Shown one piece after another: positions 43,967 to 52,603 of a stretch of DNA of 64,000 nt; within the stretch, counting starts at the first letter, position 1, and every line of letters starts with the position of its first letter. Both the position numbers and the translations under genes were made by a program. Source of the stretch: JBFWNG01 sp050251195 (GTDB lineage: Bacteria; Bdellovibrionota_B; Oligoflexia; Oligoflexales; Oligoflexaceae); NCBI GenBank assembly GCA_050251195.1, contig JBFWNG010000006.1:1-64000 (forward strand), read 5' to 3'. The notes beneath the pieces are model-generated. The model was given only the letters and a program-made list of their open reading frames with translations. It was not told where the DNA came from and did not search any database.

Positions 43967-44548
43967 ATGTCGGATATGAATCACGAAAAGTGCAAAGGAG
44001 GAGTACTCAATATCCTGGAGAGCTTGGGAGTTGATACAAAGCAAGAAGGGTTGCTTAAAACTCCGGAACGCGTTGCTAAAAGCTTTGAGTTCCTGACGTC
44101 CGGATATAAGAAAGACGCAAAGGCCATTATTCAGAAGGCAATGTTTAATGTCGGCTATCAGGATATGGTGATTGTACGCGACGTGGAAATCTACAGTCTC
44201 TGCGAACATCACCTTCTTCCTTTCTACGGAAGATGTCATGTCGGCTATATTCCCAAAGATAAAGTTGTGGGGTTGTCAAAAATTCCGAGGGTGGTTGAAG
44301 TTTATGCGCGACGTTTGCAAGTGCAGGAACGACTGACTCATGAAATCGCGGAAAGTTTCTTCACGAATCTCGATGCGCTCGGCGTCGGCGTGGTTATAGA
44401 AGCCTATCACCTTTGCATGATGATGCGAGGGGTTGAGAAGCAAAGCTCTTACACAGTGACAAGCTCGATGCAGGGCGTATTCAGAAATTTAGAAACTCGC
44501 GAAGAGTTTCTTTCTCTTATTCATTCTCCCAAACGGGCGCTGCGCTGA
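43967..44548 (+). CDS. folE: GTP cyclohydrolase I
   Basis: This enzyme makes 7,8-dihydroneopterin triphosphate from GTP, the first step of folate synthesis. The 193 residues contain SLCEHHLLPFYG with zinc Cys and His, VGLSKIPRVVEVYARRLQVQERLT, and CMMMRGVEKQSS with the second zinc Cys. ATG at 43967 follows GAGGAG. The last 28 bases overlap the end of the opposite-strand sensor gene. Confidence 0.96.
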   Translation: MSDMNHEKCKGGVLNILESLGVDTKQEGLLKTPERVAKSFEFLTSGYKKDAKAIIQKAMFNVGYQDMVIVRDVEIYSLCEHHLLPFYGRCHVGYIPKDKVVGLSKIPRVVEVYARRLQVQERLTHEIAESFFTNLDALGVGVVIEAYHLCMMMRGVEKQSSYTVTSSMQGVFRNLETREEFLSLIHSPKRALR

Positions 44549-46422
44549 TTGTGGAGGCGAGCCGGCGTGCGTCGCAGGCGGGCCTTGCCTGCCAGGCCAT
44601 TTTCCTTGGTCATATCTTGATTTAAAGGATCTGTAGCCCGCAGTTCACAGGGGATAATCAACATAAAGGTCGGTTGTTCGTCTTTATTCATGAAGTACAG
44701 TTCGCCAGCCTTGAGCTTAAGAATGCCCCGAATCCTCTCGATGCCGGCCGTAGTCTCGGCGGAAGATAGCATAGATTTATAGGCTGGAACTTGAAGAAGA
44801 AGTACCAGATCTGATTCCTTCTTGCGATACTTGATAGAGATAAGGTTGTTTTCTGAAAGTTTGGACGATTGTTTAAGAAAAGTGTAATAACATTGAAAGA
44901 ATAAGCAAAAGAAAAAGAAACCCTCTCCTTCCTTCACGTAGTAATTCTGGTCTGAAAAATTGACAAGTCTGTCGCTTCGGAGGCGGTAGACCCGCTGAAG
45001 AATGTATGTCACGTCGGCGACAATATCTTCAAGAGTTCGGCTGTTGTCATTTTGCTTTAGCGACGAGGCCCGTCTCAGAGCCCCTACGAGATCGGACATC
45101 GCGGTCCCTTGCTTTTTCAGTCGCCTGAAGAGTTGGGATGTCTTCAGTGTTTGGTTAGAGACGGCGCCACTATAGTCCTGAATCTTGTTTAGCACTTGAT
45201 CGAGTTCCGAACTTCCGTCGGGAAGAATTCGTTCTGAAAGGGTGCGTAAAAATTTCCGTGCCGATTTTTCCTTTAGTTCCGATTTCCACGATTTCGCAAG
45301 TCCAAACAGACTCTGAGGATGGTGGGGGATATGAGAGTTATGGGCGTCTTCGATGTGCGTTGCTTGACCGAGGAATCTCTGTAGATTTGTCGTTAGAGCG
45401 TCGGAACAAACTTGGAGGAAATGCGTGAAGCTTTGTGAAAGAATCTGGTCTTCCTCTAAGGATTGCAGAGTAAGGATCTTTCTCGAGTCCGACTTGCGAA
45501 GGTTCTCAATTTCTTTTTGGTAATTGGTAGCTAATCCGTTAAGCCGCTCAACCTTAATGCGATAGTCGTAAAGTAGGGGAAGCAACTTGGCGGCGACCGG
45601 ATTTGCACTTTCCGGGGCCGGACTTATGGGAGTTTCGGCAAGCCAACTTTGAATTTCGCGGATTGAAGCGGCTTCTCGGCGCTTTTTGCGCTTCGCCTCG
45701 TACAATAATAGCAACCCAAAGAGTAAAGAAAGAGCGGCAAGAAGGCTGAAAGCAATTTCGGGCGCCTTTTGCAGGGACCCTTGCGTGCTGATCAACGGAC
45801 CAGCCCAGTGTGAGTACTGAGCCGTAAATTCAGTCTTGAGGACTTCTGATTTGAAAGTGACGAGGCGCCGTGACTTCGCTATAGAACCGGGATCCTCCAG
45901 GAACATTAAGTCATACTTTTCTACCAAATCTCCTAACGGTTGAGTCCGTTTCAGCCAGGCCACATCCAATGAGATTAGACCTACTACTTGGATATTGCTC
46001 TGAGATGCAACGCGCTTTTGGAACACAAGTACAGGTTGCTCCGGGATAAGCCAGGAAACTTCTAATTTTGATGAAGACTTCAGATCGCAGAATCGGTCAT
46101 TGAGAGAACTTGTCGCGCTTGCTGCAAGGAGTTTGCAGTTGGCATCGGTAACCAGGATAGTGTTGATATGAGGATTGTTTTGTAAGTCAATAAAGTGCTG
46201 TAGGGAGTCAGTCGTGTCATCGGGCGTCCATGCAAGGAGAGCTGGCGATGTGGCTATTTCTTCGACCGATAGATGCAGGGTCGAAAGAGATTCCTCGAGA
46301 TGTTTTTCTAAGAGTTGTTGGGTTTGCTGAAGCTCCCAGGCGGCGCGGGAAACTCTCATGGTGAGTGGAAAACTGGACAGAGTCAGAAATAAAAGGAAAA
46401 CCAAACCATAGTGTAGTTTCAC
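44521..46422 (-). CDS. membrane sensor with degenerate histidine-kinase-like C-terminus
   Basis: The 633-residue protein has an N-terminal membrane helix (about 5-24), a periplasmic domain of about 200 residues resembling a Cache/PAS sensor (NNPHINTILVTDANCKLLA), a second helix (about 223-243) and a long cytoplasmic coiled-coil region. The C-terminal 200 residues resemble a kinase: a four-helix-like part, an ATPase-like FFFFCLFFQCYYTFLKQSSK in the N-box place, and an ending PTFMLIIPCEL. No H-box His in the usual context and no G-box Gly motifs are seen. GTG at 46422 is the start. It could be a scaffold or a phosphatase-type partner. Its 3' end overlaps folE. Confidence 0.8.
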   Translation of the reverse strand: MKLHYGLVFLLFLTLSSFPLTMRVSRAAWELQQTQQLLEKHLEESLSTLHLSVEEIATSPALLAWTPDDTTDSLQHFIDLQNNPHINTILVTDANCKLLAASATSSLNDRFCDLKSSSKLEVSWLIPEQPVLVFQKRVASQSNIQVVGLISLDVAWLKRTQPLGDLVEKYDLMFLEDPGSIAKSRRLVTFKSEVLKTEFTAQYSHWAGPLISTQGSLQKAPEIAFSLLAALSLLFGLLLLYEAKRKKRREAASIREIQSWLAETPISPAPESANPVAAKLLPLLYDYRIKVERLNGLATNYQKEIENLRKSDSRKILTLQSLEEDQILSQSFTHFLQVCSDALTTNLQRFLGQATHIEDAHNSHIPHHPQSLFGLAKSWKSELKEKSARKFLRTLSERILPDGSSELDQVLNKIQDYSGAVSNQTLKTSQLFRRLKKQGTAMSDLVGALRRASSLKQNDNSRTLEDIVADVTYILQRVYRLRSDRLVNFSDQNYYVKEGEGFFFFCLFFQCYYTFLKQSSKLSENNLISIKYRKKESDLVLLLQVPAYKSMLSSAETTAGIERIRGILKLKAGELYFMNKDEQPTFMLIIPCELRATDPLNQDMTKENGLAGKARLRRTPARLHNQRSARLGE

Positions 46423-46566
46423 TACGAGAGCTCTTTGAAAAGGTTAACGAGAAAGATCTGTAAACAGATTAGCGTGAATCGATGGCGTGGTCCACAAAAA
46501 GAAACAACCGAGCGCGAAAACGAAGGTAGGGTATTCGAATCTCGTTCGGTTTTTTAGCGGATCAGA

Positions 46567-47007
46567 TTATTTCAAAAGTCCTATTGCTTCGATCATACCT
46601 TTAAGCTGTTTCTTCTGCTCTGGCTTAAGGTATTTGCTGTTTTCATGAAGCTTGAGCAAGGATTCTTTCGCATTGCCCGTAATGTTCAAGTATTCGCTGG
46701 GGTCGAGTTCGGAGAATTTGGAGTGAAGCTTGGTAAAAACTTCGTCTCTGTCAATGTCGGCTCCTGTAGACCACTTTCCTTTTCGCAGTGCGTTCGTCGA
46801 AAGAGCAACCAGTCTGCTAAAGCGGGCGCCGCTTGTCCCTGATCTTCTCGACTTTCCAGCTCTGCCTCTTGCCTTCAGTCGAAGTAAAAGCTCTTCGTAT
46901 GAGAACGCAAAGCTCGACTCAACCTCTTTAACTCCTAGCGGAGTATCTTGCACCGAGGTCCAAACAATATTGAGAGTGTCTCCAGGTCTTAATTCTACTG
47001 ATGCCAT
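46567..47007 (-). CDS. hypothetical protein divergent from flagellin
   Basis: The 146-residue protein has no signal or membrane segment. The N-terminal third is beta-like (VELRPGDTLNIVW), the middle is very basic (RLKARGRAGKSRRSGTSGARFSR) and the C-terminal third is helical and polar. It may bind nucleic acid through the basic stretch, but no family is recognised. ATG at 47007 is preceded by a weak site (GGGGTAAAAG). It shares the 417-base upstream region with the flagellin gene. Confidence 0.7.
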   Translation of the reverse strand: MASVELRPGDTLNIVWTSVQDTPLGVKEVESSFAFSYEELLLRLKARGRAGKSRRSGTSGARFSRLVALSTNALRKGKWSTGADIDRDEVFTKLHSKFSELDPSEYLNITGNAKESLLKLHENSKYLKPEQKKQLKGMIEAIGLLK

Positions 47008-47424
47008 TTTCTTTTACCCCTACCCCTTTTACGGTTTATTTAAAAGACTTCATATCGTATCTCAGTCTTCGCATATTGCTAATAAACTTAATTAAGAAAG
47101 TCAAAAACCAATTACTCAGAACAGGTGCTCGACCATAATTTTGCAACTAATTCATAGATTCATAATAAATTTGTCAATAGAAGTCAATATAAAATCTGAT
47201 AATTTTATATACTTTTTATAATAAAAACGCTTTGTTTTTTAAAGTCAGGGCTACTTCTATGGCGCTAGAATTGCGCAAGTAAGCGATATTAAATGGAAAT
47301 AATAGTCAGAACAAAAAAAGATCAATAATTGGCTAAAAGAACCCTCAACTATTTTTTGGGACCTTCGATAAAGAGGGCAAGAACCTTAAGCAAGAAAAAA
47401 GGTACCCCCAAGGAGGGAGGGACT
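47008..47424. other. AT-rich divergent control region of flagellin
   Basis: This 417-base stretch has no supported gene. It is markedly AT-rich compared with its surroundings. It contains a sigma-54-type promoter match on the plus strand (47260-47275) and the strong AAGGAGGGAGG ribosome site of flagellin at its right end. A frame extending flagellin upstream to 47329 has no ribosome site and is not flagellin-like. Confidence 0.7.
47260..47275 (+). promoter_or_regulatory. candidate sigma-54 (-24/-12) promoter of flagellin
   Basis: TGGCGC, five bases, TTGC gives the GG-N10-GC spacing of RpoN promoters (GG at 47261-47262, GC at 47273-47274). It lies about 150 bases before the flagellin ATG, giving a leader near 140 bases. 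It matches eight to nine of the core consensus positions. No sigma-28-type promoter was found. Confidence 0.45.
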
Positions 47425-48315
47425 ATGGGTTTGCGGATAGTTACAAATATCGCATCTCTGCGGGCAAGTAGAGCTCTCGGCGATACGCTGGGAAAAGTCC
47501 AGTCCAGCATGGAAAAGCTGTCAAGCGGCTATCGAATTAACAAGTCAGCTGACGATGCCGCCGGATTGGCCATTTCGGAGACGCTTCGAGCAAAAGTCCG
47601 GAGTTCGGAACAAGCCAAACGAAATGCCAACGACGGAGTTTCGCTGATCCAGACGGCGGAAGGAAGCATGAACGAAATAACAAACGCACTAGTTCGGCTC
47701 AGGGAGTTGGCAGTTCAGAGTTCATCAGACACAATAGGTAATAGGGAACGCACGTTCGTCAACAAGGAGTACGTGGAGCTTGTGCGTGAGATCGATCGTA
47801 TTGCCGCCGTGACTGAATTCAATAGCATCAAGTTACTCGGCGGAAGCGACCCCGATCATGGTTTGGAGGAACTCACGATTCATATAGGACCGGGCGACGG
47901 TTTCGTGCCGAACACTGATACTCTATCACTAAATCTCGACGACATTGCCCTTGACGCCAAAAATATCTTAAGTCTTAATGACGGCAGTGAAATTGGGCCC
48001 GAAAGCATGGACGACTTAGGCGATTTTCAAAGAAGCCAAGCTGCGGAAAAATTGACGACGATCGATACCGCGTTGAATCAGGTTGCGGGGAAACGGGCCG
48101 TGCTTGGTGCGATGCAGAACCGGCTCTATTCGGCGATCAGCAATCTCGGAGTTCAAATAGAAAATATGACAACCTCAAAGAGCCGGATCAAGGATGTCGA
48201 CTTTGCGGAAGAAACAGCTAAGCTGACGCAAAGCCAAATCATCGGGCAGTCGGGGGCATCGGTACTTTCTCAGGCTAATTCAGCGCCGGAACTTGTGCTG
48301 ACGTTATTGCGGTAG
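47425..48315 (+). CDS. fliC: flagellin
   Basis: The 296-residue flagellar filament subunit keeps only conserved D0/D1 ends: N-terminal MGLRIVTNIASLRASRALG through LSSGYRINKSADDAAGLAISE and NDGVSLIQTAEGSMNEI, and C-terminal QNRLYSAISNLGVQIENM and SRIKDVDFAEETAKLTQSQI. The variable centre is only about 80 residues. ATG at 47425 follows AAGGAGGGAGG. Secretion is by the flagellar export apparatus. No other flagellar gene is adjacent, so it may be one of several dispersed flagellins. Confidence 0.95.
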   Translation: MGLRIVTNIASLRASRALGDTLGKVQSSMEKLSSGYRINKSADDAAGLAISETLRAKVRSSEQAKRNANDGVSLIQTAEGSMNEITNALVRLRELAVQSSSDTIGNRERTFVNKEYVELVREIDRIAAVTEFNSIKLLGGSDPDHGLEELTIHIGPGDGFVPNTDTLSLNLDDIALDAKNILSLNDGSEIGPESMDDLGDFQRSQAAEKLTTIDTALNQVAGKRAVLGAMQNRLYSAISNLGVQIENMTTSKSRIKDVDFAEETAKLTQSQIIGQSGASVLSQANSAPELVLTLLR

Positions 48316-48343
48316 TGTTACTCTCTTGGAAAGTGGGTTTGAT

Positions 48344-49195
48344 ATGCTGTTAAAGTTAAGGTGGATTGTACAGGCAAGTTTGTTGGTGATCAGCGTCGGC
48401 TGTACCCATACGGACGAACCGGAGCCTACGGACTCCGAACGACTCGAGGTCGAAAAGCCTGCAGAAAAGCAAGACGACGCCGCTTCGAAAAACAAGACGC
48501 TTCCTATAGTTAAAGATGAACCGCCGGAAGAGCCGTGTCTACCGCCGGAAGAGCAGGGGATTTCCGCTCCCGCGTACCTTGACCAATCGGGCATCATGGT
48601 GACTCAAGTCGTCAACGAATGTCTCACGAAGGATAACGAAGGAAAGATTAAGGAAGAGATTCGAATGCTGGCCATGGGCTTTCCTTGTACCGCCGGCAAG
48701 GGTGAAGTGGACATCACGGGTTATGCCTCGTCGCCCAAAATGGTCGCCTTTAATATTTCTAATTCATGTCCCATGAGCCCACAAGGGCAGCACGAGGCAA
48801 AAGCAAGGATCGAAGCCGAGTGGAATCTTGGATCTACAGCAAATCTGTTGGCGTATTTTCCTATGTCCATTCAGTACTGGGAACTTGAAGGATATTCCGA
48901 GGCGGACGTTGGAAGTTCTGTTGAGCTTCGCTCCAGCGAAGGCCTCAGTCAGGCATGGAAAACCTTTCTTAAAGGCCAACCCCTCCACCTCAAGGTTTTT
49001 GGCAGGGAGAACGCCTGGCTCGCCCAGCACCACATGTACCAAGCAGATGTTGAGCTTCTTAAGCAGACCGAACAAACGTTCAAAGTAAAAGTTGTCAGCA
49101 TGAAAGTGCTCAACAACGAAGAACTTGAGGACGCTCGCAAGCGATGCCTCACTTCGCTTTCCCAGGGCACCTGCGGTGACGTGTTTGGGGGGTAA
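48344..49195 (+). CDS. lipoprotein, unknown function
   Basis: The 283-residue protein starts with a lipoprotein signal (MLLKLRWIVQASLLVISVGC; lipobox ISVGC). A Glu/Pro/Asp-rich spacer of about 50 residues follows, then a folded domain with paired Cys residues (NECL, GFPCTAGKGEVDITGY, SNSCPMSP) and a C-terminal CLTSLSQGTCG. ATG at 48344 is chosen so that the signal is N-terminal. It starts 28 bases after flagellin and could be transcribed with it. The domain's YSEADVGSSVELRSSEGLSQAW stretch matches nothing I know. Confidence 0.75.
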   Translation: MLLKLRWIVQASLLVISVGCTHTDEPEPTDSERLEVEKPAEKQDDAASKNKTLPIVKDEPPEEPCLPPEEQGISAPAYLDQSGIMVTQVVNECLTKDNEGKIKEEIRMLAMGFPCTAGKGEVDITGYASSPKMVAFNISNSCPMSPQGQHEAKARIEAEWNLGSTANLLAYFPMSIQYWELEGYSEADVGSSVELRSSEGLSQAWKTFLKGQPLHLKVFGRENAWLAQHHMYQADVELLKQTEQTFKVKVVSMKVLNNEELEDARKRCLTSLSQGTCGDVFGG

Positions 49196-49204
49196 TGTCG
49201 GGGT

Positions 49205-49933
49205 CTAATGAGCAGTAGGAGTCGCTGATTTTTGCCGTTCCTGCATGACCTGATTGTTTAAGCTGATTTGTTTTCTTATTCGATCGATCCCTTTTCTCAC
49301 TACGCCATCGGTTGGATCTAGTTCCGCCGCTCGGAGCCAAGCCTTCTCGGCGAGTTCCAAATTGCCCATTTTTATGAGCACTGTTCCCTTCATCTTATAG
49401 AGCTTTTGGCTTGTCGGATAGAATGTCAGTAGGTTGTTGATTTCGATGAGCGCATATTCGAAATTATGTTCTTTATAGTTGGTGTTGATCTTGGCTATGC
49501 CCATGATATAGCTCGGGGCTTGCTTGGGGCCGTCTTTTTCGCCAACGCCAAAGGCCTTGTTGAGTAGGGCAAGTTCGGCCTCTGTTTGACCGCTAACTTT
49601 GGGCATGTTGCTCACAAGTTCTTTGTCGGTTTTGTACGGGTTTTTGACCTTGGTTGGGATTCCATCGCCTTTGAGTTCGGCGATGGGGACCTCGATGTCG
49701 TAGTTCTCACCTGCACGCGGAATTTCAACAACATATTCAGTATTGCCTGCCATAGTTCGAATGATAAATTTGTCGTCCGGGTCCTCTGTTCCGAGAGGAG
49801 TTGCGGGCTGAGCAAAGGGATAGGTTATGGTTGCTGTTGCCAATGACTGATACGGATCTTGAGTGCGACAGCCCCAAAGTGTTGCCAGGATCAGAAGCGC
49901 GAGACTAGAAGTTGTACGACAATACAAGCTCAC
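49205..49933 (-). CDS. TPR-containing lipoprotein
   Basis: The 242-residue protein has a signal sequence (SSLALLILATLWGC) with an atypical lipobox (LWGC), a middle region with no assigned fold, and a C-terminal TPR part (EYALIEINNLLTFYPTSQKLYKMKGTVLIKMGNLELAEKAWLRAAELDPTDG). The GTG at 49933 is the start because GGGAGG lies exactly eight bases upstream; the GTG at 49942 would lie inside that site. It overlaps the end of the CsgG/FlgO-like gene by 29 bases, so the two envelope proteins are coupled. Confidence 0.75.
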   Translation of the reverse strand: MSLYCRTTSSLALLILATLWGCRTQDPYQSLATATITYPFAQPATPLGTEDPDDKFIIRTMAGNTEYVVEIPRAGENYDIEVPIAELKGDGIPTKVKNPYKTDKELVSNMPKVSGQTEAELALLNKAFGVGEKDGPKQAPSYIMGIAKINTNYKEHNFEYALIEINNLLTFYPTSQKLYKMKGTVLIKMGNLELAEKAWLRAAELDPTDGVVRKGIDRIRKQISLNNQVMQERQKSATPTAH

Positions 49934-51200
49934 CGCCAGCACCTCCCTTGGTTTTTACCGTCTCGTTCTTAACCAAAACCGAAGACGCCGCGATATAGAC
50001 TAGACTTGTTGACATGATGAAGGTCTTTCCGAAGAAGACGTCCCATCCGGCTCGCCCGGTGCCTGCAAAGTATCCTGATGCGAGGAATGCACCCAGACCC
50101 ATATGGATGCCGTGCCTCACCTCATTATAGGATTCGATCGAGCGTAAGAAATTGTGACCAAAAATTGCGTTAATGGCCAGAGCAGTCGTGAAGGGTTCGA
50201 GTTCAAAGTTGGCATCGTCCTCGGCCGCTTCAGTTTCAGGCTCCCCTTGGGCAGGATAGTCGCTCAGTAGTGAAGACGTTGCGTTATAGAGCGACAGCAT
50301 CAGTCCAAACTCGCTCGACCGGTTATTAAACTTCTCCGTGCCTCGGAACTGAAGAGCTAGCATGCTTTTGTCATCTGGGTTGTCGCTAAGATTGGGAATA
50401 GACGCGGCACCAAGTCCGGCCGTGTACCGGAAGTCTGGCTGGTATTCGTCGCTGTCACGCGATTGCTTGACTTGAGAGTAGTCTATGGCAAGGCGTTGAT
50501 ACCGGCTCTTCACGGTTTCGCTATTGTAGGTTCGAGCCCATAAAAGCTCTTTTGTTTGAGTGTCGAAAATTTGGAACGCTAAGACCATGTGGGTCGTGTG
50601 GTAGACGAAGGTGACATCCATGAAGTTCTCTATTCCCAGTTCCTCCGCGGCTCTGTTCATCTCTGCGACATTGGTCAGGGGAGAAGTGATCTGCAGGCTC
50701 GAGTTTACAAGGCGCGAGGTTTTTGTTTTGCAGGGAAGACAATTCACCAAGCGCATTCTGGAGTTCTCGCGGATACGCTCTTCTATAAGGGATTCGAGAT
50801 AAATGCTGTAGGATTTCGGCAAACTGTCGCTCACTATGACGCGCCGCACAGATAGGTTCTTTAGGCCTCCGAGTTGTTTCATTTTAACGTCGTACCCAAA
50901 CTCAACGAGAAGTTCGTCTAAAACCTCGTGAAAGAGTCTGAGTGTTTTTGGTGTCGCAAGTTCTAGTTCCTTTGCATCCTTTTCTTGAGCTTCAGTAAGG
51001 GGGAGTTCTTGGGTTGTTGCGACGCGCTGACCAACGCCTTCGTGATCGCTTTGCGCAGCCTCTTGCTCGTCGGCGTCGTAACCACCCTCGGCATTGGCGG
51101 AGTCGGCCGTTTGACCTTCAGCATAGTTGTTGGACTCGTCGTATTGGGCAAGCCCAACATTGGAAGCGGCAAGGGAGAGAATTAATAGTTTCTTTATCAT
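49905..51200 (-). CDS. secreted CsgG/FlgO-like protein with C-terminal barrel-like part
   Basis: The 431-residue protein has a cleavable-type signal (MIKKLLILSLAASNVGLA), an acidic spacer, then a domain (about 75-245) with features of CsgG/FlgO-type lipoprotein families: nucleotide-free Rossmann-like AEELGIENFMDVTFVYHTTHMVLAFQIFDTQTKELLWARTYNSE. The last 170 residues alternate hydrophobic and polar strands and end in Phe (VLSYNF), as outer-membrane barrels do. ATG at 51200 is chosen over TTG at 51206. It is followed by the TPR lipoprotein with a 29-base overlap. The pair may form an envelope complex. Confidence 0.65.
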   Translation of the reverse strand: MIKKLLILSLAASNVGLAQYDESNNYAEGQTADSANAEGGYDADEQEAAQSDHEGVGQRVATTQELPLTEAQEKDAKELELATPKTLRLFHEVLDELLVEFGYDVKMKQLGGLKNLSVRRVIVSDSLPKSYSIYLESLIEERIRENSRMRLVNCLPCKTKTSRLVNSSLQITSPLTNVAEMNRAAEELGIENFMDVTFVYHTTHMVLAFQIFDTQTKELLWARTYNSETVKSRYQRLAIDYSQVKQSRDSDEYQPDFRYTAGLGAASIPNLSDNPDDKSMLALQFRGTEKFNNRSSEFGLMLSLYNATSSLLSDYPAQGEPETEAAEDDANFELEPFTTALAINAIFGHNFLRSIESYNEVRHGIHMGLGAFLASGYFAGTGRAGWDVFFGKTFIMSTSLVYIAASSVLVKNETVKTKGGAGGELVLSYNF

Positions 51201-51446
51201 GAGCAAGCTCTACAAAATTACTCTTGTGGTGGCATTCGGAAGTTTTGGGCCGACCTTTCTAGGAAATATTTGCCCTGTTCATTGCGCCTGTCTGGTTTCG
51301 CCATAGTCGACCACGGCCGTCCCTTCCTAAGGATTTTTAGTGCGCCGCTTCGTTGTGGTGTAATTTGGCGTAAATGCTGCATCGGTGGGGTGATGTTGAT
51401 TTTCTGTTTAATACCTTATGAGAGCGTCCCCACAGGAGGTTAACTT

Positions 51447-52595
51447 ATGAATGATCAAGAGAATAACATATCTGACGGCAGTCTCATGAACTCAGTAAAA
51501 AACCTTATCACCCCAGATTTTGTCGCCACGGTCAGCAATCATCTTGGTGAGAGCCCCCATGCGGTTACGAAAGGAATAGGCGCCGCAATTCCAGCGCTTT
51601 TGGGTAGTATTGTGCATAAATTTTCAAGTGCGAACGGGGCCGATAACCTCATCGATATAGTCAGGAGCCCCTCGTTCTCGCAATACACGAAACCGTCATT
51701 AGCTGGGAGAAGTGAAAATGTCAGTTTTCTCACGAAGATTTTGGGGGATAACCTCGGAAATGTTAGCCGTATTATTCAAAACATTTCGGGAATTAGCGCC
51801 GAAAAAATCGCATCTCTGCTGGGAATGATCGCGCCGCTCGTCATGGGTGTCGTTGGGGAAAAGGTGAGGAATTTTGGATTCGATGCGACTTCAGTCATGA
51901 ATTATTTTGGCCAACAAAAGTCCTCTATCTCTGCTTCGTTGCCCGAAGGTATGCAAGCCTTTTTCCACCCAGGAGAGCACACTATGGGAACGATGGTTAA
52001 CCCTGGGGGAGACTTGAAACGTCGCGTTGGAATACCCACGTGGGCGAAAGTCGTGGCGGTGGCTCTCGCCGTTGTTGGAGCGTTTGCGATACTTAGGAAT
52101 CGCGGTCGCCCCGTCGATGAACTCACGCAAAGAACCGAAGAACCCGCAAAGCCATTCCAAGGAAGCAGGGAGGAGAGCTCTCTCAAAGTGCACGAGTTTT
52201 TCTCCCGAGCTAAAGTTGACGGAGATCACGAGAAATTGGCTCTAGAAAATATCACCTTTCTAACCGGTACGGCCGAGCTTACGCCGGATGCGCGCGTTAT
52301 AGTCGAAGAAGTAGCGACGCAGCTTTCCGACCACCCAGGCGTGCGAATTCGTCTCGATGGGCATACCGACGACACCGGGGATGCAGGGTCGAACAAGGCT
52401 TTGTCTCTTGCTCGAGCAAACGCTGTTAGAAGAGCTCTTACGGAGCGTGGTATTGACGGTGGAAGAATTGAGGTGATGGGATGGGGAGCCGAGCACCCCG
52501 TGGTGGCGAACTCGTCCGAGACTGGGCGACAACAGAACAGACGCATTGAGATCATTTTGTTAGAGCCCGGGGAGGAGACTGAAGAGGCGCACTAG
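51447..52595 (+). CDS. DUF937 - transmembrane - OmpA-like protein
   Basis: The 382-residue protein joins three parts: a DUF937-like N-terminal half (AVTKGIGAAIPALLGSIVHKF; EKIASLLGMIAPLVMGVVG), one transmembrane helix (about 199-215, WAKVVAVALAVVGAFAIL), and a C-terminal OmpA domain for peptidoglycan binding (ITFLTGTAELTPDARVIVEEV; RLDGHTDDTGDAGSNKALSLARANAVRRAL; GWGAEHPVVANSSETGRQQNRRIEI). The orientation should place DUF937 in the cytoplasm and OmpA in the periplasm. ATG at 51447 follows AGGAGGT, a strong site. Confidence 0.88.
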   Translation: MNDQENNISDGSLMNSVKNLITPDFVATVSNHLGESPHAVTKGIGAAIPALLGSIVHKFSSANGADNLIDIVRSPSFSQYTKPSLAGRSENVSFLTKILGDNLGNVSRIIQNISGISAEKIASLLGMIAPLVMGVVGEKVRNFGFDATSVMNYFGQQKSSISASLPEGMQAFFHPGEHTMGTMVNPGGDLKRRVGIPTWAKVVAVALAVVGAFAILRNRGRPVDELTQRTEEPAKPFQGSREESSLKVHEFFSRAKVDGDHEKLALENITFLTGTAELTPDARVIVEEVATQLSDHPGVRIRLDGHTDDTGDAGSNKALSLARANAVRRALTERGIDGGRIEVMGWGAEHPVVANSSETGRQQNRRIEIILLEPGEETEEAH

Positions 52596-52603
52596 ATGCT
52601 TCT

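Noticed and set aside
47329..47424. N-terminal extension of flagellin from 47329
   Set aside because: The added 32 residues are not flagellin-like and the strong AAGGAGGGAGG site is at the ATG at 47425.
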